From the NCBI RefSeq assembly GCF_003076635.1, contig NZ_QDKG01000005.1, positions 1-64,000 on the forward strand: DNA of 64,000 bases, read 5' to 3'. A model generated the notes under the pieces. It saw only the letters and a list, made by a program, of their open reading frames with translations, searched no databases and had not been told where the DNA came from. A program made the position numbers and the translations under genes. Below, one piece after another: positions 9,083 to 16,668 of the stretch; positions within the stretch are counted from its first letter, which is position 1; each line of letters begins with the position of its first letter. The DNA is from Sphingobacterium corticibacter (lineage in GTDB: Bacteria; Bacteroidota; Bacteroidia; Sphingobacteriales; Sphingobacteriaceae).

Positions 9083-10566
9083 TACAAATAATTCTTAAAC
9101 AACTTTTTAAACTTATTCTCTGCTTTTACGCTTTCTTCCCACGCTGCTTTTAACTGATGCATGGCCTCTTCTACAGATGGTAGATTATCTTCAATAACCT
9201 TATCAATGTATAGTGGTATATTTAGATTGCAATCATTCTCCATAATTTGCTCGACATCGACTACTTTGACATAGTTTTCTACCTCTTTAAAATTATAATA
9301 CCAATCAAAAATCTGCTGCACATGTACCTTTTCTAAAAAGTTCTGCGCCCTACCTACACGGATTTGATCCGAAGCGTCGATAAATAAAACTTTGTTTTGC
9401 TTGTAAGTTTCCTTTTGCTTTTTGAAAACTAAAACACAAGCGGCTAGCTGCGTGCCATAGAAAATATTAGCTCCTAATCCGATAACAGCTTCCAACAGAT
9501 CCATTTCTATTAAGGCTTTACGAATCTTTTGTTCTGATGCTTTTCGGAACAAAACGCCATGTGGCAAAACAACAGTCATTCTTCCATGTTCATTCAATGA
9601 AGAAATCATGTGCTGCACCCAGGCCATATCACCGTTGCCTTTTGGTGGGACACCAGCAATATTGCGCCCATGTGGATCATTGATCCAACTGTCGGCTCCC
9701 CAATCTTTCAGTGAGAACGGTGGATTTGCTATGACACAGTCGAATTTTTGTAAGCCGTCGGAAGTGAAAAATGTGGGGTTTCTCAGTGTATCCTCACGAA
9801 CGATCTTAAAATCTTCCATACCATGCAGAAACATATTCATGCGAGCAATGGCACTTGACGTTAGATTTTTTTCTTGTCCATAAAGCTTGAGTGTACGGTA
9901 ATCTTCTCCTTTTTCGCGTAGGTGGTCGACGCATTCTAATAACATACCTCCTGTACCACAAGCCGGATCGTATACAGATTCTCCAGCTTTAGGATCCAGT
10001 ATAAGCCCAAGCAATCGGACAATAGATCGAGGCGTATAGAACTCACCAGCCTTTTTGTTGGTCAAGTCGGCAAAATGCTTAATGAGATATTCATAGGCAT
10101 TTCCGAGCATATCGGCTTCTACATTGGAGTTAGATAATTCATATTGTGAAAAATGCTCAATAAGATCGACTAATAAACGATCGGATAACTTGTTTTTATT
10201 ACTCCACTGCGCATCGCCAAATATTCCGTACAAGTATTGTTGATTTGCTTGTTCTATTCCCCTCAGGGCTTTTTCTATGGATAGACCAACATTTGTCGTA
10301 TTTTCTCTTACGGTTTTCCAATGACAGCCTTCTGGAATGACGAATCGATGAAATTCGGGAAGTGCTGCATACTCCGTATCGCCATCAGATTCGGCCATAG
10401 CCACAATAAACTCTTCGTCATAAACGTCTGAAATACGCTTGAAAAATAATAAGGGAAATATATAAATTTTAAAATCCGAAGCGTCCACTGGCCCCTTGAG
10501 GATCCATGCGGCTTTGGAAAGGTATTGCTCTAATTGAGACTGCGTTACTTTCGATTTAGCACTCAT
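9082..10566 (-). CDS. hsdM: Type I DNA methyltransferase HsdM (copy 2)
   Basis: The second HsdM paralogue has 494 residues. Motif I DPACGTGG is at 200-207 and the catalytic motif NPPF at 281-284, and the FYTP motif is intact (GEFYTPRS, around 175-181). It is the first intact gene of the operon. It has no hsdS of its own in the window, so it would have to share the single (frameshifted) HsdS, pair with a specificity protein elsewhere, or work with the DUF262 protein that follows directly. Its ATG overlaps the stop of the degraded regulator gene upstream as TAATG. Confidence 0.94.
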   Translation of the reverse strand: MSAKSKVTQSQLEQYLSKAAWILKGPVDASDFKIYIFPLLFFKRISDVYDEEFIVAMAESDGDTEYAALPEFHRFVIPEGCHWKTVRENTTNVGLSIEKALRGIEQANQQYLYGIFGDAQWSNKNKLSDRLLVDLIEHFSQYELSNSNVEADMLGNAYEYLIKHFADLTNKKAGEFYTPRSIVRLLGLILDPKAGESVYDPACGTGGMLLECVDHLREKGEDYRTLKLYGQEKNLTSSAIARMNMFLHGMEDFKIVREDTLRNPTFFTSDGLQKFDCVIANPPFSLKDWGADSWINDPHGRNIAGVPPKGNGDMAWVQHMISSLNEHGRMTVVLPHGVLFRKASEQKIRKALIEMDLLEAVIGLGANIFYGTQLAACVLVFKKQKETYKQNKVLFIDASDQIRVGRAQNFLEKVHVQQIFDWYYNFKEVENYVKVVDVEQIMENDCNLNIPLYIDKVIEDNLPSVEEAMHQLKAAWEESVKAENKFKKLFKNYL

Positions 10567-10774
10567 TATTTACTGGAATTCAATAATTCTTTGATATTAA
10601 TTTCTTATAATGCAACTATCTACGACAAACTATCCAAACTCGATTGCACTTCATTGATACACACCATCGAGAAACAGTTGTTTTGTTCTTATCGAGCATC
10701 AGCGCAAGCCATTTACTCGTTTTACTTTGTTCCACAAGAACTACTTTCAATCTATTTATTGGTTTGTTCGGCAT
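10566..10774 (-). pseudogene. Broken Xre-family regulator in front of hsdM2
   Basis: From the ATG at 10774, residues NRLKVVLVEQSKTSKWLA, then LDKNKTTVSRWC, match the small helix-turn-helix Xre regulators common in Bacteroidota. The frame then breaks near 10652-10656. In another frame the rest of the family sequence is still readable (EVQSSLDSLS, then IVAL, then EINIKELLNSSK) but is interrupted by TAG at 10620-10622 and TAA at 10605-10607. The final TAA overlaps the hsdM2 ATG by one base, so the ancestral gene led the operon and was translationally coupled to it. The 79-residue frame that remains (stop at 10616) retains only the first part of the DNA-binding domain. Confidence 0.75.
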
Positions 10775-11082
10775 GATAATCTGCACTTCCTGCAAATTAC
10801 TCAATTTTAAGGGAAAAATAAATACGGAAAACCCCAATAGGTTATCGCTCAACATAAAAGGTTACGGAGATAAAATAGCAATTAGCGGAATAAGATTAAG
10901 TAGTGCATTTTGAGTAAAAAAGGATACGTCAAACTTTAAAACAATACCTTTTCGGGTATAAAAAATGGTTACCAAATATTTATATACCTGTTCGGGTATA
11001 TAAATAAATCTAGTAATATCAACTATCACCAATTACATCGGTGAAGAATGATTTAAAGTACAAATCATTACTAAACAACTCC
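10775..11082. other. Intergenic region upstream of the restriction operon
   Basis: No credible gene is seen here. The stretch lies between the 3' end of the fic remnant and the start of the broken Xre gene, is AT-rich, and contains the pair of palindromes at 10944-11002. It is the natural place for the promoter of the minus-strand restriction operon, although I cannot fix a transcription start. Confidence 0.6.
10944..11002. promoter_or_regulatory. Two tandem operator-like palindromes
   Basis: The first copy has the arms ATACC (10944-10948) and GGTAT (10955-10959) around the spacer TTTTCG. The second has the perfect 8-bp arms TATATACC (10981-10988) and GGTATATA (10995-11002) around TGTTCG. 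The half-sites repeat every 40 bp. This symmetry and spacing are typical of dimeric Xre regulators, and the site lies 170-230 bp upstream of the degraded Xre gene, its probable ligand. Confidence 0.55.
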
Positions 11083-11857
11083 TTACAACGCAAACTCATA
11101 TCTGGTTGACCTACTTCCCCCTTGCGGTTCCAGCGCTTTAATATCTGCGAGATATAGCAAATCTCTCGTAGCTGTTGCTTTCGAAGCTTTCGTGATTGCC
11201 CTATGTTTTTTTGCCGTCATACCTCCTGCAAATCCCTCGACACCAGCGTCGAACATCCGTTGGATTACTTTTAACTGCCGTTCATTAAGCTGATCTTTAA
11301 AGCGGTCAAAATACTTCATCTTCTTCACCGTAAACTCGATCAATTGCTTTGCTTCGATCTGCGCTTGAAAGATGATCTTTGAGAAATAAATAATCCAATT
11401 CGTGATATCTAAATCACGTTGAGTAGACTTCAGTACGGTATAATACTGCTTCTTATCTTTCTCAATGATCTTAGAAAGGGATAGTAAAACAGGAGCTTTT
11501 AGGGTATGAGACAAGGCGTACTCAGCTAATGCACGACCAATACGACCATTACCATCTTCAAAAGGATGTATACTCTCAAAATACAGATGTGTGATAGATG
11601 ATTTCACCAATGCAGCACTTATCTTATCTAATTTAGCGAGTTTGTCATCATTAAACCACTGGACAAAATTAGCCATCTCATTGTCTACTACTGAAGAAGG
11701 CGGTGCCTCAAAATGCTTCCTGCTTGAGATCTTCACTCAACCCTGTAACCAAGCCATTAGTTAAGCCCAATTCCTCTGCAAAGGATATGGCGATAGTATG
11801 AATTTCATCTAAGGAATAGGTGAAATTAGGCCAGTTCTTGAATTGCCAGCTGTACAT
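11083..11857 (-). pseudogene. Fic (DUF4172-type) protein with internal deletion
   Basis: Fic enzymes transfer AMP or other nucleotides to target proteins. The 3' frame (11083-11736, 217 residues) has an intact signature HPFEDGNGRIGR at 57-68 of that frame and a winged-helix C-terminus. The 5' part, from an ATG at 11857, encodes YSWQFKNWPNFTYSLDEIH and continues to LSEDLKQEAF in another frame. This is the start of the N-terminal domain usual for these roughly 370-residue proteins. The segment between LKQEAF and HFEAPPSS, expected to be about a hundred residues, is missing, and the two ends are joined out of frame near 11720. The shortened protein may or may not be made. Confidence 0.75.
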
Positions 11858-11860
11858 CTT

Positions 11861-11914
11861 GAGCCGATTAAAAGATATATTCAACTCAAATATAATAAAT
11901 TCATGAGCCGATTA
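11861..11914. repeat. Direct repeat upstream of fic
   Basis: The decamer GAGCCGATTA (plus-strand reading) occurs at 11861-11870 and 11905-11914, flanking an AT-rich stretch immediately before the fic start. A regulatory role for the pair is possible but is only inferred from position. Confidence 0.35.
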
Positions 11915-11965
11915 GCAGAATTATTAGGCTCAAACCATCAAATACAAGACTGCATTAAAAACAAA

Positions 11966-12001
11966 AAAAGCACTGTAAAATGAATATTTTCAGTGCTTTT
12001 T
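11966..12001. terminator. Bidirectional hairpin terminator
   Basis: AAAAGCACTG (11966-11975) and CAGTGCTTTT (11991-12000) form a strong stem with an A-run before and a T-run after it. The hairpin separates the defence island from the mnmE side. Its position downstream of mnmE suggests it ends that transcript. Confidence 0.7.
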
Positions 12002-12129
12002 ATCTAACTACAAACATCTATTATCTAAATACTAATATCTAAATACTTATATCTCATATCTCACTACTAATATCTAACATCTAACTACTAATACCTAAAT
12101 ACTAATATCTCATATCTCACTACTAACAT
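12002..12129. repeat. Short degenerate tandem repeats after mnmE
   Basis: The stretch is built from variations of ATCTAA/ATACTAATATCT. A 22-bp unit starting ATATCTCATATCTCAC is repeated perfectly at 12049-12070 and 12105-12126. It is noncoding and borders the accessory island. It has no CRISPR organisation because copies are irregular and spacers are themselves repeat-like. Confidence 0.6.
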
Positions 12130-13545
12130 CTACTTCCCAATACAAAACTTTCCGAAAATAGTACCTAGAATATCGCGATCCACATCAATCTGCCCGGTAA
12201 TCGTACCGATATGGCGGAGCGCATCGCGTAGATGCGACGCCAGCAAATCGCCGGAGAGGCCGATTTGAAAACCACGATCTACATCTTCCATCGATTGAAA
12301 AGCCAATTTTAGTGCTTCCACATGGCGAATATTGGTAATCACCTGCTGGTTATCAGATACGAGACCACGAATTCGTTCGACCAAAGAGCTCGTTAAGCGA
12401 GCGACAGAGGCTGGATCTTTGGCCGACAGCGCCACAATTTCATCTGCATAGCCGCCGCCGATCAATTCCGCTTTAATCTGATAATCAAAGTCATTGGCAA
12501 AATAGCCACCTTCCAAATCAATCTTATTACGCACGAGAATGGTGATCAGACCTTCACGATGAAATGCTTTCACCTGCTCGATTACTTCCTCCGCGGTATT
12601 GTTCAAAGAATCGTATAGATATAATAAAACCTTCGCTGCAGCCACCTTTTCTTTGGCACGTGCCACTCCGATCGCCTCGATTGTATCTAGCGTTTCGCGC
12701 AATCCTGCGGTATCGATAAAGCGAAACGTCACGCCATCAATCGTCATCATCTCTTCGATCGTGTCGCGCGTGGTACCTGCAATATCACTCACAATAGCAC
12801 GCTCCTCATTGAGCAAGGTATTGAGCAAGGTCGATTTACCGGCATTCGGCTTTCCAATGATGGCTACGGGCACGCCGTTCTTAATGGCATTACCATACTC
12901 AAAGGAATTGATTAACTGTGTGACATGCTCTTTAAGCGTGCCAATCAGCGCCAAGAACTCCGAGCGATCGGCAAACTCCACATCCTCTTCACCAAAATCC
13001 AACTCTAACTCCAACAAAGCCGTGAAGTTGATCAATTGCTCGCGCATGCGTTGCAATTCGCTACTGATACCGCCGCGCAATTGATTCATGGCAATCTCAT
13101 GCGACGCTTTATTCTCCGAAGCAATCAGATCGGCTACCGCTTCTGCCTGCGACAGATCCAAGCCACCATTCAGGTAAGCGCGTAAGGTAAACTCGCCTGC
13201 CTTAGCTGCGCGAGCACCGTGGCGTATTAATAAGCTCAAGATACGCTCGATAATATAATTGGAGTTGTGCGTCGAGATTTCTACTACATGCTCCTTGGTA
13301 TAGGAGTTTGGCCCTATGAACAAGGAAATCACCACTTCGTCAATAATCACATCGCCATCTCGGATCGTACCAAAATGCAAAGTATGCGTTTCCTGCTTAG
13401 ACAGATCCTTTCCCTTAAATACCGAATTGGCAATAGCTATTGCATCTGCACCCGAAAGTCGGATGACCGCAATAGCGCCATTGGCACCGGGAGACGTGGC
13501 CAATGCCACAATGGTATCTGAAGAAATAATATCGGAGGTAGTCAT
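12130..13545 (-). CDS. mnmE: tRNA modification GTPase MnmE
   Basis: MnmE, with MnmG, modifies the wobble uridine of certain tRNAs. The 471-residue length is normal. The N-terminal folate-binding domain is followed by an inserted Ras-like G domain with the P-loop GKPNAGKST (231-239), DTAG, and NKID. The protein ends in FCIGK, whose cysteine is the conserved C-terminal catalytic residue. A promoter-like TAATTTTG (13551-13558, minus strand) ends only five bases before the ATG, so the message may be nearly leaderless. The gene is intact. Confidence 0.98.
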   Translation of the reverse strand: MTTSDIISSDTIVALATSPGANGAIAVIRLSGADAIAIANSVFKGKDLSKQETHTLHFGTIRDGDVIIDEVVISLFIGPNSYTKEHVVEISTHNSNYIIERILSLLIRHGARAAKAGEFTLRAYLNGGLDLSQAEAVADLIASENKASHEIAMNQLRGGISSELQRMREQLINFTALLELELDFGEEDVEFADRSEFLALIGTLKEHVTQLINSFEYGNAIKNGVPVAIIGKPNAGKSTLLNTLLNEERAIVSDIAGTTRDTIEEMMTIDGVTFRFIDTAGLRETLDTIEAIGVARAKEKVAAAKVLLYLYDSLNNTAEEVIEQVKAFHREGLITILVRNKIDLEGGYFANDFDYQIKAELIGGGYADEIVALSAKDPASVARLTSSLVERIRGLVSDNQQVITNIRHVEALKLAFQSMEDVDRGFQIGLSGDLLASHLRDALRHIGTITGQIDVDRDILGTIFGKFCIGK

Positions 13546-13601
13546 GCCCGCAAAATTAAGGAATAAATGTGAATGCGCAGACCTGCATCAACGGCAAAAA
13601 G

Positions 13602-13629
13602 AAAGCGTGTAGGAATTCCTACACGCTTT
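13602..13629. terminator. Perfect 28-bp palindrome, probable terminator
   Basis: A perfect palindrome from AAAGCGTGTAGG to CCTACACGCTTT around a central AATT lies between mnmE and the 3' end of the SRPBCC gene. It would end the minus-strand transcript of the SRPBCC gene about 25 bp after its stop codon. Confidence 0.7.
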
Positions 13630-13652
13630 ACAAAATATCTATAAAAGACAGC

Positions 13653-14051
13653 TTAGCCTAAAACTTCTTTCAATCGAGCTACTTGGTGATCCACCAATTT
13701 CTGCAAAGGACCGGAAGCCATCATTTTCATCATCATATTCAATTGCGCTTCGATGATGAAGGTTGCTTTTGTCTGTCCCTCTCCGGCCTCTTCTACCTTC
13801 CAGTGTAAAGATACCTCAAAAGGGGTATCATTGGTAGGTACACAGGTCAATTCTTTATTCTCCACACGCTGATTGATTTTCAACGCTAACTTCGCCATAT
13901 TTTTGATGGTGAATTGTGCTTCATCGGCAGAAGATGACCAGTTGTAAATATTATCTGGCATCAATTGCTCGTGATTATTTAAATCAGACAAGAACGTATA
14001 TACGTCGCCAACTGGCATTTGTATTACGGTGGAATTTTGGATAATAGTCAT
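13653..14051 (-). CDS. SRPBCC (START-like) family protein
   Basis: The 132-residue protein has the SRPBCC fold pattern: an N-terminal strand with VIQMPVGDVYTFLSDLNNHEQLMP, then antiparallel strands (FEVSLHWKVEE, TKATFIIEAQLNM) and a long C-terminal helix. Such proteins bind hydrophobic ligands in a cavity. No catalytic residues can be assigned and the ligand is unknown. It lies 45 bp downstream of pyrE on the same strand and may be cotranscribed with it. Confidence 0.75.
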   Translation of the reverse strand: MTIIQNSTVIQMPVGDVYTFLSDLNNHEQLMPDNIYNWSSSADEAQFTIKNMAKLALKINQRVENKELTCVPTNDTPFEVSLHWKVEEAGEGQTKATFIIEAQLNMMMKMMASGPLQKLVDHQVARLKEVLG

Positions 14052-14096
14052 ATCAAGTGTGTTTATTGAAATACCAGAACAACTAACAGGCCAAAT

Positions 14097-14738
14097 TTAT
14101 TTCCCCCAAGTTGAAGGATTTTTTCTCCAGTCTTGTAGCACCTCTAGATCTGACTCCATGATGTAGCCATTTTCTAACGCGACGTGGATCAATGCATCAT
14201 AATTACACAAGCTGTGCAACTTACATTTAGCTTCCTTGAAGTTCTCCTCAGCAGCATCCAATCCATAGGTAAAGATAGAAACCAATCCGACCACGTTGCA
14301 TTCCGCTTCACGTAATGCTTGAACCGCAGCTAAGCTGCTTTTTCCGGTAGAAACCAAATCTTCAATTACTACCACGCGTTGTCCGCCGCTTACTTCTCCT
14401 TCAATAAGGTTTTGGCGACCGTGTTCTTTTGCGCTACCACGAACATAGGTAAATGGAAGGCCCAAATCTTGTGCTACCAGCGCTCCCTGAGGGATTCCGG
14501 CAGTCGCTACACCCGAAATCATATCTACCGTACCGTACTCTTCTTGAATCAGTTGGGATAGATTTTGTCTGATGTATGTTCGGATAGATGGATGAGATAA
14601 TGTGATCCGATTGTCACAATAAATAGGCGATTTCCAACCCGATGCCCAGGTAAAAGGGTTTTTAGGTTGCAATTTAATTGCTTTAATTTGCAGAAGCGAT
14701 TCAGCAATTTTTTGTTCAACCTCATTGTAGTTATTCAT
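14097..14738 (-). CDS. pyrE: Orotate phosphoribosyltransferase
   Basis: PyrE joins orotate to PRPP to give OMP in pyrimidine synthesis. Its 213 residues carry the PRPP-binding loop VVVIEDLVSTGKSS (about 122-135) and the YVRGSAKEHGRQNLIEG segment (about 98-114), whose lysine and histidine belong to the flexible catalytic loop. The start is fixed by the very short divergent spacer to the Nudix gene. A TAAATTTG element (14743-14750, minus strand) ends four bases before the ATG, implying a leaderless or nearly leaderless message. Confidence 0.97.
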   Translation of the reverse strand: MNNYNEVEQKIAESLLQIKAIKLQPKNPFTWASGWKSPIYCDNRITLSHPSIRTYIRQNLSQLIQEEYGTVDMISGVATAGIPQGALVAQDLGLPFTYVRGSAKEHGRQNLIEGEVSGGQRVVVIEDLVSTGKSSLAAVQALREAECNVVGLVSIFTYGLDAAEENFKEAKCKLHSLCNYDALIHVALENGYIMESDLEVLQDWRKNPSTWGK

Positions 14739-14742
14739 GCCG

Positions 14743-14750
14743 CAAATTTA
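14743..14750 (-). promoter_or_regulatory. Promoter -7 element almost touching the pyrE start
   Basis: TAAATTTG on the minus strand fits the Bacteroidota -7 consensus TAnnTTTG and lies four bases before the ATG of pyrE. The -33 element would then lie inside the divergent Nudix gene. I did not find a clear TTG there, so this is probable rather than certain. Confidence 0.5.
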
Positions 14751-14760
14751 TAAAATTTAT

Positions 14761-15366
14761 ATGAACCAGAACCTGCTAATTTTAGCAGATATCGTACCAC
14801 AACACGTAGTAAATCCTCAAACGATTGGTTTACAAGAAATTGATATAGAAAAACTTTTTAAAGCAAGTATAACTAATGCAGATCCTGTCACAAACTTAGT
14901 AATTTTACCAGACCCAGCACCAATATTTAGACAGCTGTTGGAAAATATGAAAGTAATCAAGGCAGCGGGTGGCATTGTCAAAAACGGACATGGCGAATAC
15001 CTATTTATTCACCGATTAGGCAAATGGGATCTACCAAAGGGCAAATTAGAAGAGGACGAAAAAACGCGTTCGGCAGCAAAACGTGAGGTGGAAGAGGAAT
15101 GCGGTGTCAAAGTGGATTATTTGGGAGCCAAATTTTGCACCACCTACCATACCTATACCATGCGTGGAAGAGTCGTACTCAAGCAAACGAATTGGTATGA
15201 GATGGGCATCAACAAATCCCCCGACTTAATTCCTCAATTGGAAGAAGATATTGACGAAGCCGCATGGGTTGATGTGGAAGATTTTGATACCATCCTCGGA
15301 AATACGTATCCGCTCATAGCAGATATCGCGAAGAAAATCCTGCATCAGCACACAGATTCGCAGTAA
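14761..15366 (+). CDS. Nudix hydrolase
   Basis: The protein has about 201 residues from the ATG at 14761. An upstream ATG at 14737 would overlap the pyrE start and is less likely. The Nudix box is complete: GKLEEDEKTRSAAKREVEEE followed by CGV fits Gx5Ex7REUxEExGU. It is preceded by WDLPKGK. Nudix enzymes hydrolyse nucleoside diphosphates linked to another group; the substrate cannot be read from the sequence. An N-terminal extension of about 70 residues precedes the Nudix fold. The gene diverges from pyrE, with start codons only about 22 bp apart. Confidence 0.92.
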   Translation: MNQNLLILADIVPQHVVNPQTIGLQEIDIEKLFKASITNADPVTNLVILPDPAPIFRQLLENMKVIKAAGGIVKNGHGEYLFIHRLGKWDLPKGKLEEDEKTRSAAKREVEEECGVKVDYLGAKFCTTYHTYTMRGRVVLKQTNWYEMGINKSPDLIPQLEEDIDEAAWVDVEDFDTILGNTYPLIADIAKKILHQHTDSQ

Positions 15367-15390
15367 CCTCTTCCATAAAGCACTAAACGT

Positions 15391-15443
15391 AATCAGGGGT
15401 ATTTTACGGGAATGAATATCATTCCCGTAAAATACCCCTGATT
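15391..15443. terminator. Long perfect hairpin between the Nudix gene and lysA
   Basis: Perfect 23-bp arms (15391-15413 and 15421-15443, beginning AATCAGGGGTATTTTACGGG) flank a 7-base loop between two convergent genes. It is likely to be a bidirectional terminator. The stem is unusually long for one. Confidence 0.75.
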
Positions 15444-15467
15444 TAATGATATAAAGCTTATCTAAGC

Positions 15468-16655
15468 TTAGCTATTGGCCAACTCTAATTGACCTTCAGT
15501 CGCATAGCAATAGCGCACCTCGTCGCGTAGATTGTAGCGAGAAGCCATTACTTCTGCATACGCACCAGCGGTGCGAATCGCGATCAAGTCGCCACGCTCG
15601 CTAATAGGCAATGGAACTTCCTTACCAAATGCATCTGTACTTTCGCAGATAGGTCCAACGACATCATAGTTTGTCGTATCCTCCGCCCCTGCTCCTACTT
15701 TCTCAATCTTATGGTACGCTTGGTACAACATAGGCCGCATTAGCTCCGTCATACCGGCATCAAGGATCAAGAAATGTTTCTTCACGCCGTTTTTGGTATA
15801 GAGTACTTTACTGATCAATGATCCACATTGCGCTACCAGAGCGCGACCTAATTCGAAATGCACCTCTTGGTTAGGTGTACGCTCCAAGAAACGATCAAAA
15901 ATATCAAAATAGGTCTCGAAGTCTGCAATCGGATGTTCGTCTGGCGCGTAATAATCTACACCTAGTCCGCCACCCACATTGAGCACACGAATAGTCGTTC
16001 CACGTTCTTCAAACCAATTTTTCCATTCATTCACCTTCACACAAAGGCTTTTGAACACATTCATATCGGTGATCTGCGATCCGATGTGGAAGTGAAGACC
16101 GACCAAATCCACATTCGTGCAATCGCGGAGAACTGCTGCGGCACGCTCCAACTCGGAGTTGGGCAAGCCAAATTTGTTTTCGTCCAGTCCGGTGGTAATG
16201 TATTGATGCGTTTTGGCATCTACATTGGGGTTGATGCGTAAGGAAACATTGGCACGCACACCCATCTCGGCCGCTAAACCATCAATGATCTCCATCTCTT
16301 GGATGGATTCTACATTGAAGGCAAAGATACCGTGCTGCAAGGCGGTACGAATCTCTTTGTCGGATTTACCGACACCAGCAAAGGTAATCTGCGAAGCCGG
16401 AAAACCGACTTCAATGGCTTTCTGCACTTCATTGCCACTCACGCAGTCGGCTCCAAATCCCGCAGACTGTACTGTAGAAAGTACGCGCGGATTGAAGTTG
16501 GCTTTCAGCGCATAATGCACATGAAAACCACGCTTGTCTGCCGCTGCCTTGGCTTTGGACAGGGTTTGTTGCAACAGGTCTAAATTATAATAATAGAAGG
16601 GCGTTTCCATCCCTTCGAATTTTGCTAATAGCTTGGAATCAAAATATGACATCAA
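15468..16655 (-). CDS. lysA: Diaminopimelate decarboxylase
   Basis: LysA performs the last step of lysine synthesis, decarboxylating meso-diaminopimelate. The 395-residue protein has the PLP lysine in HYALKANFNP (K51), the phosphate-binding stretch NVGGGLGVDYY, HFELGR, and the substrate cysteine motif GPICESTDAFG. The real start may be the second methionine. It follows the aspartate kinase gene by 13 bp in the same direction, so both ends of the lysine pathway appear to be expressed together. Confidence 0.96.
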   Translation of the reverse strand: MMSYFDSKLLAKFEGMETPFYYYNLDLLQQTLSKAKAAADKRGFHVHYALKANFNPRVLSTVQSAGFGADCVSGNEVQKAIEVGFPASQITFAGVGKSDKEIRTALQHGIFAFNVESIQEMEIIDGLAAEMGVRANVSLRINPNVDAKTHQYITTGLDENKFGLPNSELERAAAVLRDCTNVDLVGLHFHIGSQITDMNVFKSLCVKVNEWKNWFEERGTTIRVLNVGGGLGVDYYAPDEHPIADFETYFDIFDRFLERTPNQEVHFELGRALVAQCGSLISKVLYTKNGVKKHFLILDAGMTELMRPMLYQAYHKIEKVGAGAEDTTNYDVVGPICESTDAFGKEVPLPISERGDLIAIRTAGAYAEVMASRYNLRDEVRYCYATEGQLELANS

Positions 16656-16668
16656 ACGGGTTGTATTG

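Noticed and set aside
12002..12129. Possible CRISPR-like array
   Set aside because: Copies are irregular, spacers are not unique sequences but variants of the same AT-rich unit, and no cas genes are nearby.
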